Below are positions 26,989 to 35,928 of a DNA stretch of 64,000 bases, in pieces. Made by a program: the position numbers and the translations under genes. The stretch lies in NCBI GenBank assembly GCA_934754425.1, contig CAKVIN010000013.1:1-64000 (forward strand), given 5' to 3'. Each line of letters begins with the position of its first letter. Position 1 is the stretch's first letter. The notes under the pieces are model-generated. The model searched no databases and was not told where the DNA came from. It saw only the letters and a list, made by a program, of their open reading frames with translations. The stretch comes from an uncultured Candidatus Melainabacteria bacterium. GTDB taxonomy: Bacteria > Cyanobacteriota > Vampirovibrionia > Gastranaerophilales > Gastranaerophilaceae.

Positions 26989-28029
26989 TTACGAGATATG
27001 ATTTTTTCCGGCACCCTTATGACTAATTCCGAATAGTGATTGCAAATATTTACTTGCTTTATTCATTTTTTCTGATTTTGTAACCGGCATGGATTCAATA
27101 TTTTCAATCATTTGTATAACTTTATATGGTTCATCATTTATTTTGCACTTTTTAAGCGCAATTTCCCAATTACGATAATCTTCTTTGCAATCTGCATGAA
27201 CTAATCCGGCATAAATCCCTGATAATATAGTTTTTTTGAAGATTTTTCTAACATATTTAACTTTATCACCGGAATCCGGTGCTTCCATCTCCGCTCCGGC
27301 ACGATTAATAAATACTTCCAGAAGTTTTGCCGTCGTATTTCCATATGACTTGTCATACATAGTATTAATTTCATCAACAAGCATTAATTTACCTTTGCTT
27401 GTTACAATATTATTTGGATTTATTGAGTCAAATATCCCATATCTTCTTGCGCCAAATTTCATATCATTTAATTGAGCTAAGTCACATGCCAACTCATTAT
27501 AACTATGTTGCGGTAAACGTGCAAATCTTGGTAAATATTTTTCTAAATAATATTTTTTAAGTCTTGCAGAGCCAAACATTTTTATCATATGTTGCGGAAT
27601 ACCTGCAGGCTGTTGTGGTCCTACGTTACGAAGAATTTGTAATTTTCCCAGTTGAACAACTGCTTCTCCAAAATAATTTCTCAAATTTTTAAATACATCT
27701 TGTCCCCAAACAAGATTTTCACCAATATTATCTTTTGTAATATTAGAACCAAGAGGAATTCTTGCGGCATACTTGTTTGTTACTTTTAGCACGATATTAT
27801 GCGTACCGACACCAATAAATCTTGATGGGCGAATTATATCCTTAAGCGCTTCTTTAATTTTCTCGATTACGTGACCGGATTCTGCGGTTTTTAATTCCGG
27901 ATGTGCCGCAATTTTGTCTAACACTTTTTCCAATTCTCTGGAATGCCCTTTAAAAGCCGGCTTTGTGTTTGTTGGCATTAAAGTATTGTTATAATTGTAT
28001 GTTCTGTTATTTTGTAAATTAATATTCAT
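26989..28029 (-). CDS. Putative atypical kinase-like protein
   Basis: I do not know a named family for this 346-residue protein. The middle resembles a protein/small-molecule kinase fold: GVGTHNIVLKV followed by KYAARIPLG looks like the nucleotide-binding loop and beta-3 strand; FDSINPNNIV resembles the D-x(4)-N catalytic loop; KLMLVDEIN sits where the DFG-type aspartate should be. The usual beta-3 lysine appears replaced by Arg. The N-terminus is Asn-rich and contains PAFKG at about residue 28. Start choice (28029 ATG rather than 28050 TTG) is uncertain as no Shine-Dalgarno sequence is seen. Confidence 0.6.
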   Translation of the reverse strand: MNINLQNNRTYNYNNTLMPTNTKPAFKGHSRELEKVLDKIAAHPELKTAESGHVIEKIKEALKDIIRPSRFIGVGTHNIVLKVTNKYAARIPLGSNITKDNIGENLVWGQDVFKNLRNYFGEAVVQLGKLQILRNVGPQQPAGIPQHMIKMFGSARLKKYYLEKYLPRFARLPQHSYNELACDLAQLNDMKFGARRYGIFDSINPNNIVTSKGKLMLVDEINTMYDKSYGNTTAKLLEVFINRAGAEMEAPDSGDKVKYVRKIFKKTILSGIYAGLVHADCKEDYRNWEIALKKCKINDEPYKVIQMIENIESMPVTKSEKMNKASKYLQSLFGISHKGAGKNHIS

Positions 28030-28033
28030 ATGA

Positions 28034-28084
28034 GTTATAAAACAAACCAAAAAAATAATTGCCTTTTTTGTTAAAAAGTGTAAA
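28034..28084 (-). promoter_or_regulatory. Shared upstream element, copy 3
   Basis: The minus strand has CACTTTTTAACAAAAAAGG, then CAATTATTTTTTT, with TATAAC at 28034-28039. The first part closely matches the copy at 44695. The -10 hexamer lies only 4 nt before the ATG. Confidence 0.45.
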
Positions 28085-28185
28085 GCAAATTTATTTATTA
28101 TTTCTAAAAAATATTTGTAAATTGTCCTTCCCTCAAACTCATTATTGTAGTAAAATATTGTTGTAAATTTAGGAAGGTTATTAAT

Positions 28186-29280
28186 ATGATTAACAAACTT
28201 ATTAAAGAAGACACAAAAATGTTTTTAACCGGCAATGAAGTTCTAGCTTATGCGGCAAATTCGGCAGAAGCGGAATTTATGTACGGTTATCCGATTACAC
28301 CTCAAAATGAGATTATGCACACTTGGTGCAAACTTTTGCCAAAAACCGGTGCAGGATTCTTGCAGACTGAAGATGAAATTTCTGCAGGCTTTTCAACTAT
28401 TGGCGGTATTTTAGCCGGAAAAAGAGCATTTACTGCGACAGCCGGCCCTGGTAATGTAATTATGCAAGATGCTCAATCAATGGCGGAAATGATGAGAATT
28501 CCGTTTGTTTGTGCAGTTATGCAGAGAGGTGGACCTTCCACTGCAACAGTTATTTATGCTCAGCAAGAAACAAGATTAACTTGTTTCGGCGGTAATGGTG
28601 AAGGTTTCAGAATTGTATATTCTACTGCCGGTCACCAAGATTTGTATGATTATATGATTAAAGCGTTCAATACAGCTTGGAAATACAGATTCCCAACTTA
28701 CGTTTTAGCTGATGGTTATCAAGGTAAGATGAGAGAACCTGTAATGCTTTATGACCCTGCTTCTCGTGGAATTACCATGGTTCCGACTGAAAAAGCTTTG
28801 TTAGGCGATGGTCAAATCGGAGTTGACAGAAAATCTGCCCACTTAAGAAACACTTATAACATGGAAGAAGAACTTATGAATGTTCTTGAAGGTTATAAAT
28901 CAGATTATGAAAAAATGTCTGAAGAAGTTCAAGAATGGGAAGAATACAAAGCTGAAGATGCTGAAATTCTTGTAATTGCTCACGGTATTGTAGCTCGTTC
29001 AGCAAGAACTGCAATTGATGAGCTTAGAGAAAAAGGTATTAAGGCAGGTTTATTCAGACCAATTACAATCAGACCACTTGCTGTTAAGCCATTAAGAGAA
29101 GCTGTAAGCAGAGCAAAACAAATTCTGTTCACAGAATCTGCAAACGGTCAACTTGCTCAAATGGTATTGGAAAAACTTTACGGACTAAACACACCTTACG
29201 AAACACTATTCAAAATGGGCGTTGGCGTTACAGGTGATGATATTGTTAGTAAGGTTGAAGGAATGCTTGTGAATGCGTAA
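28186..29280 (+). CDS. 2-oxoacid:ferredoxin oxidoreductase, alpha subunit
   Basis: The 364-residue subunit has the pyrimidine-binding domain of thiamine-diphosphate oxidoreductases: YGYPITPQNEIMHTW, QTEDEISAG and the TATAGPGNVIMQ segment, then a transketolase C-terminal domain ending near SANGQLAQM. With beta, gamma and delta it oxidises a 2-oxoacid (2-oxoglutarate or branched-chain, KorA/VorB type) and reduces ferredoxin. AGGAAGG lies 8 nt before the ATG. Confidence 0.93.
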   Translation: MINKLIKEDTKMFLTGNEVLAYAANSAEAEFMYGYPITPQNEIMHTWCKLLPKTGAGFLQTEDEISAGFSTIGGILAGKRAFTATAGPGNVIMQDAQSMAEMMRIPFVCAVMQRGGPSTATVIYAQQETRLTCFGGNGEGFRIVYSTAGHQDLYDYMIKAFNTAWKYRFPTYVLADGYQGKMREPVMLYDPASRGITMVPTEKALLGDGQIGVDRKSAHLRNTYNMEEELMNVLEGYKSDYEKMSEEVQEWEEYKAEDAEILVIAHGIVARSARTAIDELREKGIKAGLFRPITIRPLAVKPLREAVSRAKQILFTESANGQLAQMVLEKLYGLNTPYETLFKMGVGVTGDDIVSKVEGMLVNA

Positions 29281-29283
29281 CTG

Positions 29284-29479
29284 CTTAAGTCGTTAGGTCA
29301 TTAAGTCGTTAAGACGTTAAGTTCATATTAAGAATTTTAATGTTGAATACGATAGAGGGTTTAGTTTTATTATAGATAAAAGACTTAGCGACAATATATA
29401 AAGTCAAAATAGTTGGCGAGTCGTTAGTAATAATTAAAATGAACTTAACGACTTAATGACTATAAGACTTAACGACTCA
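29284..29479. repeat. MITE-like inverted-repeat element, copy 1
   Basis: About 196 bp with terminal inverted repeats of about 40 bp built from degenerate ACTTAACG-type units. The core begins with TATTAAGAATTTTAATGTTG, shared with the copy at 30257. The right end is directly followed by the korB-type ribosome binding site. Confidence 0.75.
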
Positions 29480-29497
29480 CTAAAAAGGAGAAAATCT

Positions 29498-30247
29498 ATG
29501 TCAGAAATATTAACTTTGCCACCAAAGCTTCCGAAATCACAGAATGCGGAAGTCGGTGCGAGCAAATTTTGTCCGGGATGTGGACACGGAATAACTTTAA
29601 AAGCTTTAGAAACAGCAATAGATGAACTTGGTATCCAGCAAAAGACTGTTTTTGGATGTGATATCGGATGTTCACTTCTTGCGTGGAATTATTTGGATGT
29701 TGATACTGTTCAAACTCACCACGGAAGAACAACTCCGGTTATCTATGGTTTTACAAGAGCAAACAAAGACGCAATCGGTATTGCGTACATGGGTGACGGT
29801 GGCGGACTTGCTATCGGCTCTCAGCACCTTGTAAATGCTTCTGTTAGAGGCGAAAGAATGATGATTATTGTAGTTAACAATACTAACTATGGTATGACAG
29901 GCGGTCAAATGTCACCTACAACAATGCCTGGACAAAAAACAGAAACAACTCCTTACGGAAGAGATTGCGAAGTTACAGGTAAACCTGCAAAAGGTGCTGA
30001 GATGGTTGCTGCAATTGCAGACCCTGCAAAATCTTTTGTAGCACGTTCATCTGTTTCAAACTTCATGAAGCTTAAACAAACTTTTGTAAAAGGTTTGAAG
30101 AATGTAGAAAACGGTGGATTCTCATTTGTAGAAGTTTTATCAATTTGTCCTCTTAACTGGAGAACAAATAACGTCGATACATTCGGAAGACTTCAACAAA
30201 TGGAAGAATTCTTTGAAGTTAAAGAGTTTTTGAATCCGGAAGGATAG
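29498..30247 (+). CDS. 2-oxoacid:ferredoxin oxidoreductase, beta subunit
   Basis: This 249-residue subunit holds the thiamine-diphosphate site: ASKFCPGCGHGITL with cysteines for an iron-sulfur cluster, VFGCDIGCS, GYMGDGGGLAIG-like Mg/ThDP-binding motif (MGDGG...N) and NNTNYGMTGGQMSPTT. AAAAAGGAG fixes the start at 29498. It is unusual in being separated from alpha by a 196-bp repeat. Confidence 0.94.
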   Translation: MSEILTLPPKLPKSQNAEVGASKFCPGCGHGITLKALETAIDELGIQQKTVFGCDIGCSLLAWNYLDVDTVQTHHGRTTPVIYGFTRANKDAIGIAYMGDGGGLAIGSQHLVNASVRGERMMIIVVNNTNYGMTGGQMSPTTMPGQKTETTPYGRDCEVTGKPAKGAEMVAAIADPAKSFVARSSVSNFMKLKQTFVKGLKNVENGGFSFVEVLSICPLNWRTNNVDTFGRLQQMEEFFEVKEFLNPEG

Positions 30248-30256
30248 AATGTTCAA

Positions 30257-30440
30257 GAGTCATTAGGTCGTTGGGTCTTTAAGTCGTTGAGTTCGTATTA
30301 AGAATTTTAATATTGAATGCGATAGAAGATTTGATAGTATACAAAAGACTTAGCGAATACAAGAATATTTAACAAGTCAAAACTACAATAATAATTAAAA
30401 TGAACTTAACGTCTTAATGACTTAGTAACCTAACGACTCA
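30257..30440. repeat. MITE-like inverted-repeat element, copy 2
   Basis: About 184 bp, homologous to the element at 29284 through both arms and the core (TATTAAGAATTTTAATATTG; AATAATTAAAATGAACTTAA). It ends just before AAAAGGAG of the gamma gene. Confidence 0.75.
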
Positions 30441-30458
30441 AATTAAAAGGAGATTAAT

Positions 30459-31022
30459 ATGTCTAGAACAAAAATAGTTTTAGCCGGAGAAGGCGGGCAA
30501 GGTGTACAATCTATTGCAAAAATCCTTGTTGAAGCTGGTTATGAAGCCGGTAAACAAGTTTTATATATTCCAAACTTTGGTGTAGAACAAAGAGGCGGTG
30601 TTTCAATCGCTTTCTGTCAAATTGCTGATGAAAGAATCGGTGAACCAAGATTTGCTAAAGGTGATATTATCATTATGCTTTCTGATAGAGCAATTGACAG
30701 ATGCGAAGCTTATGTAAGCGAAAATTCTACCGTTGTATATGATACATCAGTTTGTACAAAGAAACCGCAAGTTAAATGCAAACAAGTAATCGGGGTTGAT
30801 GCTAATAAAATTGCGAACGAAAAACTTAGTGCCAGAGTATTCAATATTATTATTTTGGGTGTTTTACTTGCAGCAACTAATGTTTTGAAACTTGATGATA
30901 TTAAAAACGCTATGGAAATGGCACTTGGTAAAAAATTCACTGCCAAACCTGAATTGAGAGAATTGAATCATAAGGCTCTTGAAATGGGAATGGAATTGAT
31001 AAATAATCAAGTGGTTGCTTAA
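30459..31022 (+). CDS. 2-oxoacid:ferredoxin oxidoreductase, gamma subunit
   Basis: The 187-residue protein is the gamma (KorC-like) subunit: LAGEGGQGVQSIAKIL opens the fold, NFGVEQRGGVSIAFCQI follows, and KLSARVFNIIILGVLLA is in the C-terminal half. It completes the alpha-beta-gamma catalytic unit. AAAAGGAG precedes the ATG. Confidence 0.94.
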   Translation: MSRTKIVLAGEGGQGVQSIAKILVEAGYEAGKQVLYIPNFGVEQRGGVSIAFCQIADERIGEPRFAKGDIIIMLSDRAIDRCEAYVSENSTVVYDTSVCTKKPQVKCKQVIGVDANKIANEKLSARVFNIIILGVLLAATNVLKLDDIKNAMEMALGKKFTAKPELRELNHKALEMGMELINNQVVA

Positions 31023-31059
31023 GTTGTAGAAAAGGAATTTGAGTTTTGATGACTACTAT

Positions 31060-31193
31060 GAGTGGAAAATTGAAAATGGAAAGTTGAAAGTTGTATTAAA
31101 TTTTTCTTAGTATTAAATGTTCAATAAAAAACAGATTTTACTTTAAAGAATATTTAAAATAACTTTCCACTTTCAACTTTCCATTTTCCACTC
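31060..31193. repeat. MITE-like inverted-repeat element, second family
   Basis: Arms of about 36 bp, both composed of degenerate GGAAAATGGAAAGTTGAAAG-type units, enclose an AT-rich core. The sequence differs from the two upstream elements but occupies the same kind of site, just 5' of the delta-subunit ribosome binding site. Confidence 0.7.
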
Positions 31194-31225
31194 AAAACAG
31201 TGACATTCCTCAAAAGGAGATTAAA

Positions 31226-31495
31226 ATGACAGAAAAAAAATATCACGGCTATAAAATCGAAGGTGTTGGCAAAGGTAAAGCAGATTATTATGTTTATACA
31301 GATTTGTGTAAAGGCTGTGGACTTTGTATTGCAAAATGCCCTATGAATAAAGCCGGTAAAAAATGCTTGGATTGGTCAAAAGAAGTAGGTTTATATCAAA
31401 CCCCTGCTGTTGCGCCTGATCCGGAAGTTTGTATTGCTTGCGGAGCCTGTGCATTAACTTGTCCGGATAGTGCAATAAGAATTGAAAGAAAATAA
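31226..31495 (+). CDS. Ferredoxin-type delta subunit, 2x[4Fe-4S]
   Basis: The 89-residue protein has two four-cysteine motifs, CKGCGLCIAKCP (about 30) and CIACGACALTCP (about 70), that bind [4Fe-4S] clusters. It passes electrons from the oxidoreductase to soluble ferredoxin. Placement as the last gene of the operon is a little unusual, since delta often comes first. A strong terminator follows. Confidence 0.93.
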   Translation: MTEKKYHGYKIEGVGKGKADYYVYTDLCKGCGLCIAKCPMNKAGKKCLDWSKEVGLYQTPAVAPDPEVCIACGACALTCPDSAIRIERK

Positions 31496-31511
31496 TAAAA
31501 AAATCGTATAG

Positions 31512-31547
31512 AAAAAGTTCCAGTAGTTCGATAAACTGGAACTTTTT
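31512..31547 (+). terminator. Terminator of the oxidoreductase operon
   Basis: A perfect 13-bp stem (31512-31524 with 31535-31547), 10-nt loop, and a T-rich 3' arm and tail. Confidence 0.88.
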
Positions 31548-31554
31548 TGCATAG

Positions 31555-31638
31555 AGTAAAAATAGCTTTAATCACAAGGATTAAAGCTATTTAGACCTCT
31601 AAGAGTTATTGATAGTTCTAGGAAAACTATCACTCTAT
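31555..31638 (-). ncRNA. Small RNA candidate B, same family as 50040
   Basis: A minus-strand promoter (TTGAAA 31668-31673, TATAAT 31645-31650, spacing 17) faces this stretch and predicts a start near 31638. The RNA would open AUAGAGUGAUAG, fold into a bulged hairpin (AGAG...CTCT closing helix, TGATAGTT with AACTATCA inside, ATAA bulge), then carry GAGGTCTAAA and a 13-bp hairpin (31560-31572 with 31580-31592) followed by T5. The layout is the same as at 50040. Its 5' CATAGAGT can alternatively pair with 3' ACTCTATG. Confidence 0.6.
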
Positions 31639-31644
31639 GTTTTT

Positions 31645-31673
31645 ATTATACAATATCTATTAACCATTTTCAA
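31645..31673 (-). promoter_or_regulatory. Promoter of small RNA candidate B
   Basis: TTGAAA and TATAAT with 17-bp spacing, between the murG stop and the small RNA, pointing away from murG on the same strand. Confidence 0.65.
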
Positions 31674-31699
31674 TATAGTATTATAAGTAATATCAAAAT

Positions 31700-32806
31700 T
31701 TATTTATTCTTAATCAACTCAACAATTCTTTCTGTTGCATCAAATTTCGCCAAATGAGAAGCATTTTGTTTCAAATAATTCATCTTAATAGGATTTTTTA
31801 CAATCTCTACAACAGCTTCTCTCAAACGATTTGGGTCAAGTTCTTTATCTTCTATATAAGTGCAAGCGCCCATTTCCAAAAGATATTTAGCGTTAATTCT
31901 TTGGTGGTTTGCCGCTGCGTATGGATATGGAACTAGAATTGGCGCAGCACCTGAAGCGCAGATTTCTGAAAGACTCAACGAACCGGCTCTTGATACCACA
32001 ATATCACTGGATTTGAGAACTGATATCATGTCCATAAAATATGGTTTTATAATCAAGTTTTTATCTTGTTCATAATTAGGATAAATTTGTCCAAGTCTTT
32101 CCAAAACATTTTCATAATTCTTTTTGCCGGTTTGGAAAATTATCTGCAAATTCAATTCTTGAGAGAACTCTTTTAATAATTCTATAGTTGTGTTGTTTAT
32201 TGATTTTGCACCTTGAGAACCACCCATTACACAAAGAGTAAGTTTGTTTTCCAATCCCATTCTTGCACGAGCTTCTTCTTTTGTAAGTGTTGCGAATTCT
32301 TCTCTGATTGGATTTCCGGTAACAACAGCGTGTTTGTTTGGAATGAATTTTTTTGCTTTTTCAAAAGCCAAAGAAACGTATTTTGCTCGTTTACATAATT
32401 TTCTTGTAACTAACCCAGGCATAGCATCACAATCGTGCATTACATAAGGAGTTTTAGTTATTCTGCAAGCAAAAATCATTGGTGCTGAAACATATCCGCC
32501 GGTTGCAAAAACTGCATCAGGCTTGTATTTTTTGATATATCGGACAGAACGAATAATAGCTTTAACAAGTTTTACACCCCAAACAAAGAATTTAGGGTTC
32601 AAACCACGTGGCATGCCGGAAACACTTACGTGCAAAAATTTGTAACCTTTTTTTGTAGCAAGTTCATATTCCATGTTGCGCTTGTTACCAACATAATAGA
32701 CTTTCGCATCTGCGCTTAATCTGTCTGCTACTGCTAGTGCGGGATAAATATGTCCTCCGGTACCACCACCGGTGACAAAATATGTGCTATTGTATACTTC
32801 TGACAT
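31700..32806 (-). CDS. murG: UDP-GlcNAc transferase MurG
   Basis: MurG adds GlcNAc to lipid I to make lipid II at the inner face of the membrane. The 368-residue protein has VTGGGTGGHIYPALA at the N-terminus, CVMGGSQGAKSIN and the VSRAGSLSLSE / PYPYAAANHQ acceptor region. The ATG at 32806 has AAGG 8 nt upstream and overlaps the ftsW end by 20 bp, showing translational coupling. Confidence 0.96.
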   Translation of the reverse strand: MSEVYNSTYFVTGGGTGGHIYPALAVADRLSADAKVYYVGNKRNMEYELATKKGYKFLHVSVSGMPRGLNPKFFVWGVKLVKAIIRSVRYIKKYKPDAVFATGGYVSAPMIFACRITKTPYVMHDCDAMPGLVTRKLCKRAKYVSLAFEKAKKFIPNKHAVVTGNPIREEFATLTKEEARARMGLENKLTLCVMGGSQGAKSINNTTIELLKEFSQELNLQIIFQTGKKNYENVLERLGQIYPNYEQDKNLIIKPYFMDMISVLKSSDIVVSRAGSLSLSEICASGAAPILVPYPYAAANHQRINAKYLLEMGACTYIEDKELDPNRLREAVVEIVKNPIKMNYLKQNASHLAKFDATERIVELIKNK

Positions 32807-33938
32807 TACCAAACCTTATCCTTTTTACATTGTCTTTTGATATATTTAATAAAATTCCAATCATCCATAATGATACCATAATAGATGAACCACCGTAACT
32901 AATAAATGGCATTGGAACACCTGTTGCAGGTACGAATGAACTTGCAACCCACATGTTTAAAAATCCTTGGAAACATATTGAGAACGTAAGCCCTAAAGCA
33001 AGTAATTTTCCATACATATCTTGGCATTTTACGGCAATCAAAAATCCTCTCTGCAAAATTGTCCAGAATAGGCAGATGATTAATAAACATCCGATAAATC
33101 CGTGTTCTTCACCAATTACTGCGTAAATAAAGTCAGTATGCGCTTCCGGAAGCCAAGCCAGTTTTTGTTTAGAACTTCCATAACCAACTCCATATAACCC
33201 TCCGGACGCAAATGCTACAAGCGACTGGATGATGTTATATCCTGCTCCCAATGGGTCAGCTTCTGGATGAAGCCAAGTTTCGATACGAGATGATTGATAA
33301 CCCTTCAAACCTTTTAATAACAATAAAGGAATCATCGTACTCATTCCGCAAAGAATTAATTTTAAAGAACCGCCTGCGCAAATATAAATTGCAACCGAAG
33401 TTGCGAGCAATAATAAAACCATACTCAAGTTCGGCTGAATAAAAATAAGTCCAACCATAAATAATATCGGTGCAAAAGCCCAGACAATTTTTTCATTGTC
33501 CATAATATTTGCATCTTTATAAAAAGCACCTGCTAACAACAAAACTACTGCTGGTTTTGCGAACTCAGACGGCTGCAAACTAAGAGGTCCTATATTAATC
33601 CATCTTTGAGCACCATTAACCGTTACGCCAGCAAATTTTACGAGAAGTAACATCATTATTACAACACCAACAAACGGCATTGTGTAATTAATTAATTTTT
33701 TGTAATGGAAATTAGATAAAAATCTTAGACCGAAAATTCCGACAATTACACCAAAAATCTGCTGGATTAAAAATCTTGCAGGATTTAATCCCATGTCAAT
33801 ACATTTAGGAGCACTTGCGGAAAATATTGCCATCAAACCAATTACGACCAAGAAAATAACTGCAATCATAAGTGGTCTGTCTGATTGCATGTTTTGTGAA
33901 CTCATTTTATCAGTGGGTCTGCTATTTTGATAAGACAT
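32787..33938 (-). CDS. ftsW: Peptidoglycan glycosyltransferase FtsW/SEDS
   Basis: The SEDS-family polymerase has about ten membrane helices. The 383-residue protein shows VNGAQRWINIGPLSLQPSEF and the conserved PEAHTDFIYAVIGEE and PFISYGGSS motifs. Lying between murD and murG in the dcw order, it is most likely the divisome FtsW rather than RodA. It overlaps murD by 17 bp; the upstream ribosome binding site is weak. Confidence 0.94.
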   Translation of the reverse strand: MSYQNSRPTDKMSSQNMQSDRPLMIAVIFLVVIGLMAIFSASAPKCIDMGLNPARFLIQQIFGVIVGIFGLRFLSNFHYKKLINYTMPFVGVVIMMLLLVKFAGVTVNGAQRWINIGPLSLQPSEFAKPAVVLLLAGAFYKDANIMDNEKIVWAFAPILFMVGLIFIQPNLSMVLLLLATSVAIYICAGGSLKLILCGMSTMIPLLLLKGLKGYQSSRIETWLHPEADPLGAGYNIIQSLVAFASGGLYGVGYGSSKQKLAWLPEAHTDFIYAVIGEEHGFIGCLLIICLFWTILQRGFLIAVKCQDMYGKLLALGLTFSICFQGFLNMWVASSFVPATGVPMPFISYGGSSIMVSLWMIGILLNISKDNVKRIRFGNVRSIQ

Positions 33939-35238
33939 ACTGTTTAAAAACTTCTCCTCTGTGCTCGTAACTGTTGAACATGTCAAAACTTGCGCAAGCC
34001 GGTGAAAGCAACACTACATCAGGTTTTAAGCTGATTGCTTTATCAATTGCGTCTTCCATCGTGCGTTCTTTTATTATATTACTAAAACCATTTTTTTTCA
34101 GATTTTCTTCAAATCTTTCTGTCGCTTCACCAATCAAAAGAACGGTCTTTATATGCTTATTAATAGAATGGCACATCTCAGTTAAATCAGTGTTCTTATC
34201 CCTTCCGCCAAGAATTAAAGCTACATCTTGATTGTTGAAAGAATCTATTGCAACGATAGAAGCCTCCGGATTTGTTGCCTTAGAATCATTAAAAAACGTG
34301 ATACCGTCCATTGTACGAACTTTTTCAAGTCTATGTTCCGGCGCTCTAAAACTCATGATTTGCGCTCTAATGTCCTCATTTTTCATACCAACAAGTTTAG
34401 CGATAATAATACCGCACATTATGTTTTGGTAATTATGATGACCCACTAAAGGACAATCCGCAAGAGTTATAACCTCTTCGCCTTTATAAAAAATCGCATT
34501 ATTTTTAATGCCACAATCATGTTCATCATCAAAGAAAATCACATTTTTACATTTAGAAGCAAATTCTTTTAATTTAGTATCTTTAGCGTTCAAAATCGCA
34601 TATTCAGGCTCTTGTGGCGGTAAAAATATTTTTGCCTTAGCATTAAAATAATTTTCCAAACCACCGTGCCAATCAATATGGTCAGGGGTGAAATTAGTCC
34701 AGCAAGCAATCTTAGCCCTAAATTTTTCTGTCATTTGAGCTTGATAAGAACTTATTTCACAAACTAAATAATCATGCTCTTCTTCTATCAAAGAAGTTGG
34801 AGGAACACCAATATTACCACAAACCGGAGCTGAAAAATCTTTGCTTAAAATATGTGAAACAAGAGCAGTAGTAGTTGTTTTACCATTTGTGCCTGTTATT
34901 GCAATAAAAGGAGTTTTTGTATTCAAATAAGCAAGCTCAATTTCAGAAATGATTTTTATTCCTTTTTCGTTTAAGCGTCTAAAGATTTCTGACTTTGGAG
35001 GAATTCCTGGGCTGGTTACTGCAAAAGAAGAGCCTGACAAAAATTCGTCACTATGATATCCACACTCAATTTTTATACCCAAGTCTTTTAACTCTTGAAC
35101 CTGTGGCTTGAATTCTTCTCTTATATCAGCCAAACCTTTAGATTCAGTGATATAAACATCATACCCTTTTTTATGCAAAAATCTTGCCGCAGCAACACCG
35201 CTTTTTGACAAGCCCATTATTAAAACTTTTTCACCCAT
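33922..35238 (-). CDS. murD: UDP-N-acetylmuramoylalanine--D-glutamate ligase
   Basis: MurD adds D-glutamate to UDP-MurNAc-L-Ala. The 438-residue Mur ligase has an N-terminal Rossmann domain (MGLSKSGVAAARFL), the ATP loop AITGTNGKTTTTAL, the central TPDHIDWHG, and the C-terminal RLEKVRTMDGITFFNDSKATNPEA region. AAGGA precedes the ATG. It heads the murD-ftsW-murG cluster. Confidence 0.96.
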   Translation of the reverse strand: MGEKVLIMGLSKSGVAAARFLHKKGYDVYITESKGLADIREEFKPQVQELKDLGIKIECGYHSDEFLSGSSFAVTSPGIPPKSEIFRRLNEKGIKIISEIELAYLNTKTPFIAITGTNGKTTTTALVSHILSKDFSAPVCGNIGVPPTSLIEEEHDYLVCEISSYQAQMTEKFRAKIACWTNFTPDHIDWHGGLENYFNAKAKIFLPPQEPEYAILNAKDTKLKEFASKCKNVIFFDDEHDCGIKNNAIFYKGEEVITLADCPLVGHHNYQNIMCGIIIAKLVGMKNEDIRAQIMSFRAPEHRLEKVRTMDGITFFNDSKATNPEASIVAIDSFNNQDVALILGGRDKNTDLTEMCHSINKHIKTVLLIGEATERFEENLKKNGFSNIIKERTMEDAIDKAISLKPDVVLLSPACASFDMFNSYEHRGEVFKQYVLSK

Positions 35239-35329
35239 TCTTATTTATCCTTATATATAACCCCAATCCTCTCCCACAAGTCTTTGTCAGGAATTGCCTG
35301 ACCTACTAACTAGAAGAGTGAATGAGTTA

Positions 35330-35824
35330 TTAACCTAAAACCAAGTCGCCATTCTTCTTGATATGTTCAATCAATCCGCCGTCTTCAAGAAGTCTAATCA
35401 TTACATCAGGAAGTGGTTCAATCATAGTTGTTGTACCTTTTGTAAGGTTTTTCAACGTACCTGCTTTTATATCCAAATCTAATTCATCACCGGCATCAAT
35501 ACCATCAGTATCACATTCGATTGCCAAAAGTCCGATATTGATTGCGTTTCTGTAAAAAATTCTGGCAAAAGATTTTGCAATAACTGCACCAACTCCCGCA
35601 ATCTTAATTATTTGCGGAGCATGTTCTCTTGAAGAGCCAAGTCCAAAATTGTTTCCAGCAACAACAAAATCACCTTTCTTCATGTTCTTTGCAAAATTCT
35701 CATCTGCATCCTCAAGAACGTGTTTTGAAAATTCCTGTAAATCAGAACGCAAATGGAACAAGCGCCCTGGAGCAATATGGTCTGTAGATATATTATCACC
35801 AAATTTAAAAGCTTTACCCTGCAT
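35330..35824 (-). CDS. leuD: 3-isopropylmalate dehydratase small subunit
   Basis: The 164-residue subunit pairs with LeuC to isomerise 2- to 3-isopropylmalate in leucine synthesis. It begins QGKAFKFGDNISTDHI and has the diagnostic NNFGLGSSREHAPQ loop. GGAG lies 8 nt before the ATG at 35824; the longer start at 35863 is unlikely. leuC is not in the window. The prokaryotic LeuD/HacB short form is shared by homoaconitase-type enzymes, so the substrate is not fully certain. Confidence 0.88.
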   Translation of the reverse strand: MQGKAFKFGDNISTDHIAPGRLFHLRSDLQEFSKHVLEDADENFAKNMKKGDFVVAGNNFGLGSSREHAPQIIKIAGVGAVIAKSFARIFYRNAINIGLLAIECDTDGIDAGDELDLDIKAGTLKNLTKGTTTMIEPLPDVMIRLLEDGGLIEHIKKNGDLVLG

Positions 35825-35891
35825 ATAAATCTCCTCACTGACTAGCTCGCAACAACATTTCAAGCTATTAGAATGTACTACTCTTTATATA

Positions 35892-35928
35892 TCTTCTCAA
35901 CTATTCAACTTCTCAACTTCTCAACTCC
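35892..35928. repeat. Short tandem repeat at the dnaN stop
   Basis: Three to four degenerate copies of CTTCTCAACT, about 9-10 bp in period, overlap the dnaN stop codon. Their style resembles the repeat units in the other intergenic elements of this window. Confidence 0.55.

Noticed and set aside
29281..31225. Possible CRISPR-like or tandem-gene signal in the oxidoreductase gaps
   Set aside because: The short units are arranged as inverted arms of hairpins without spacers; an inverted-repeat element explains them better.
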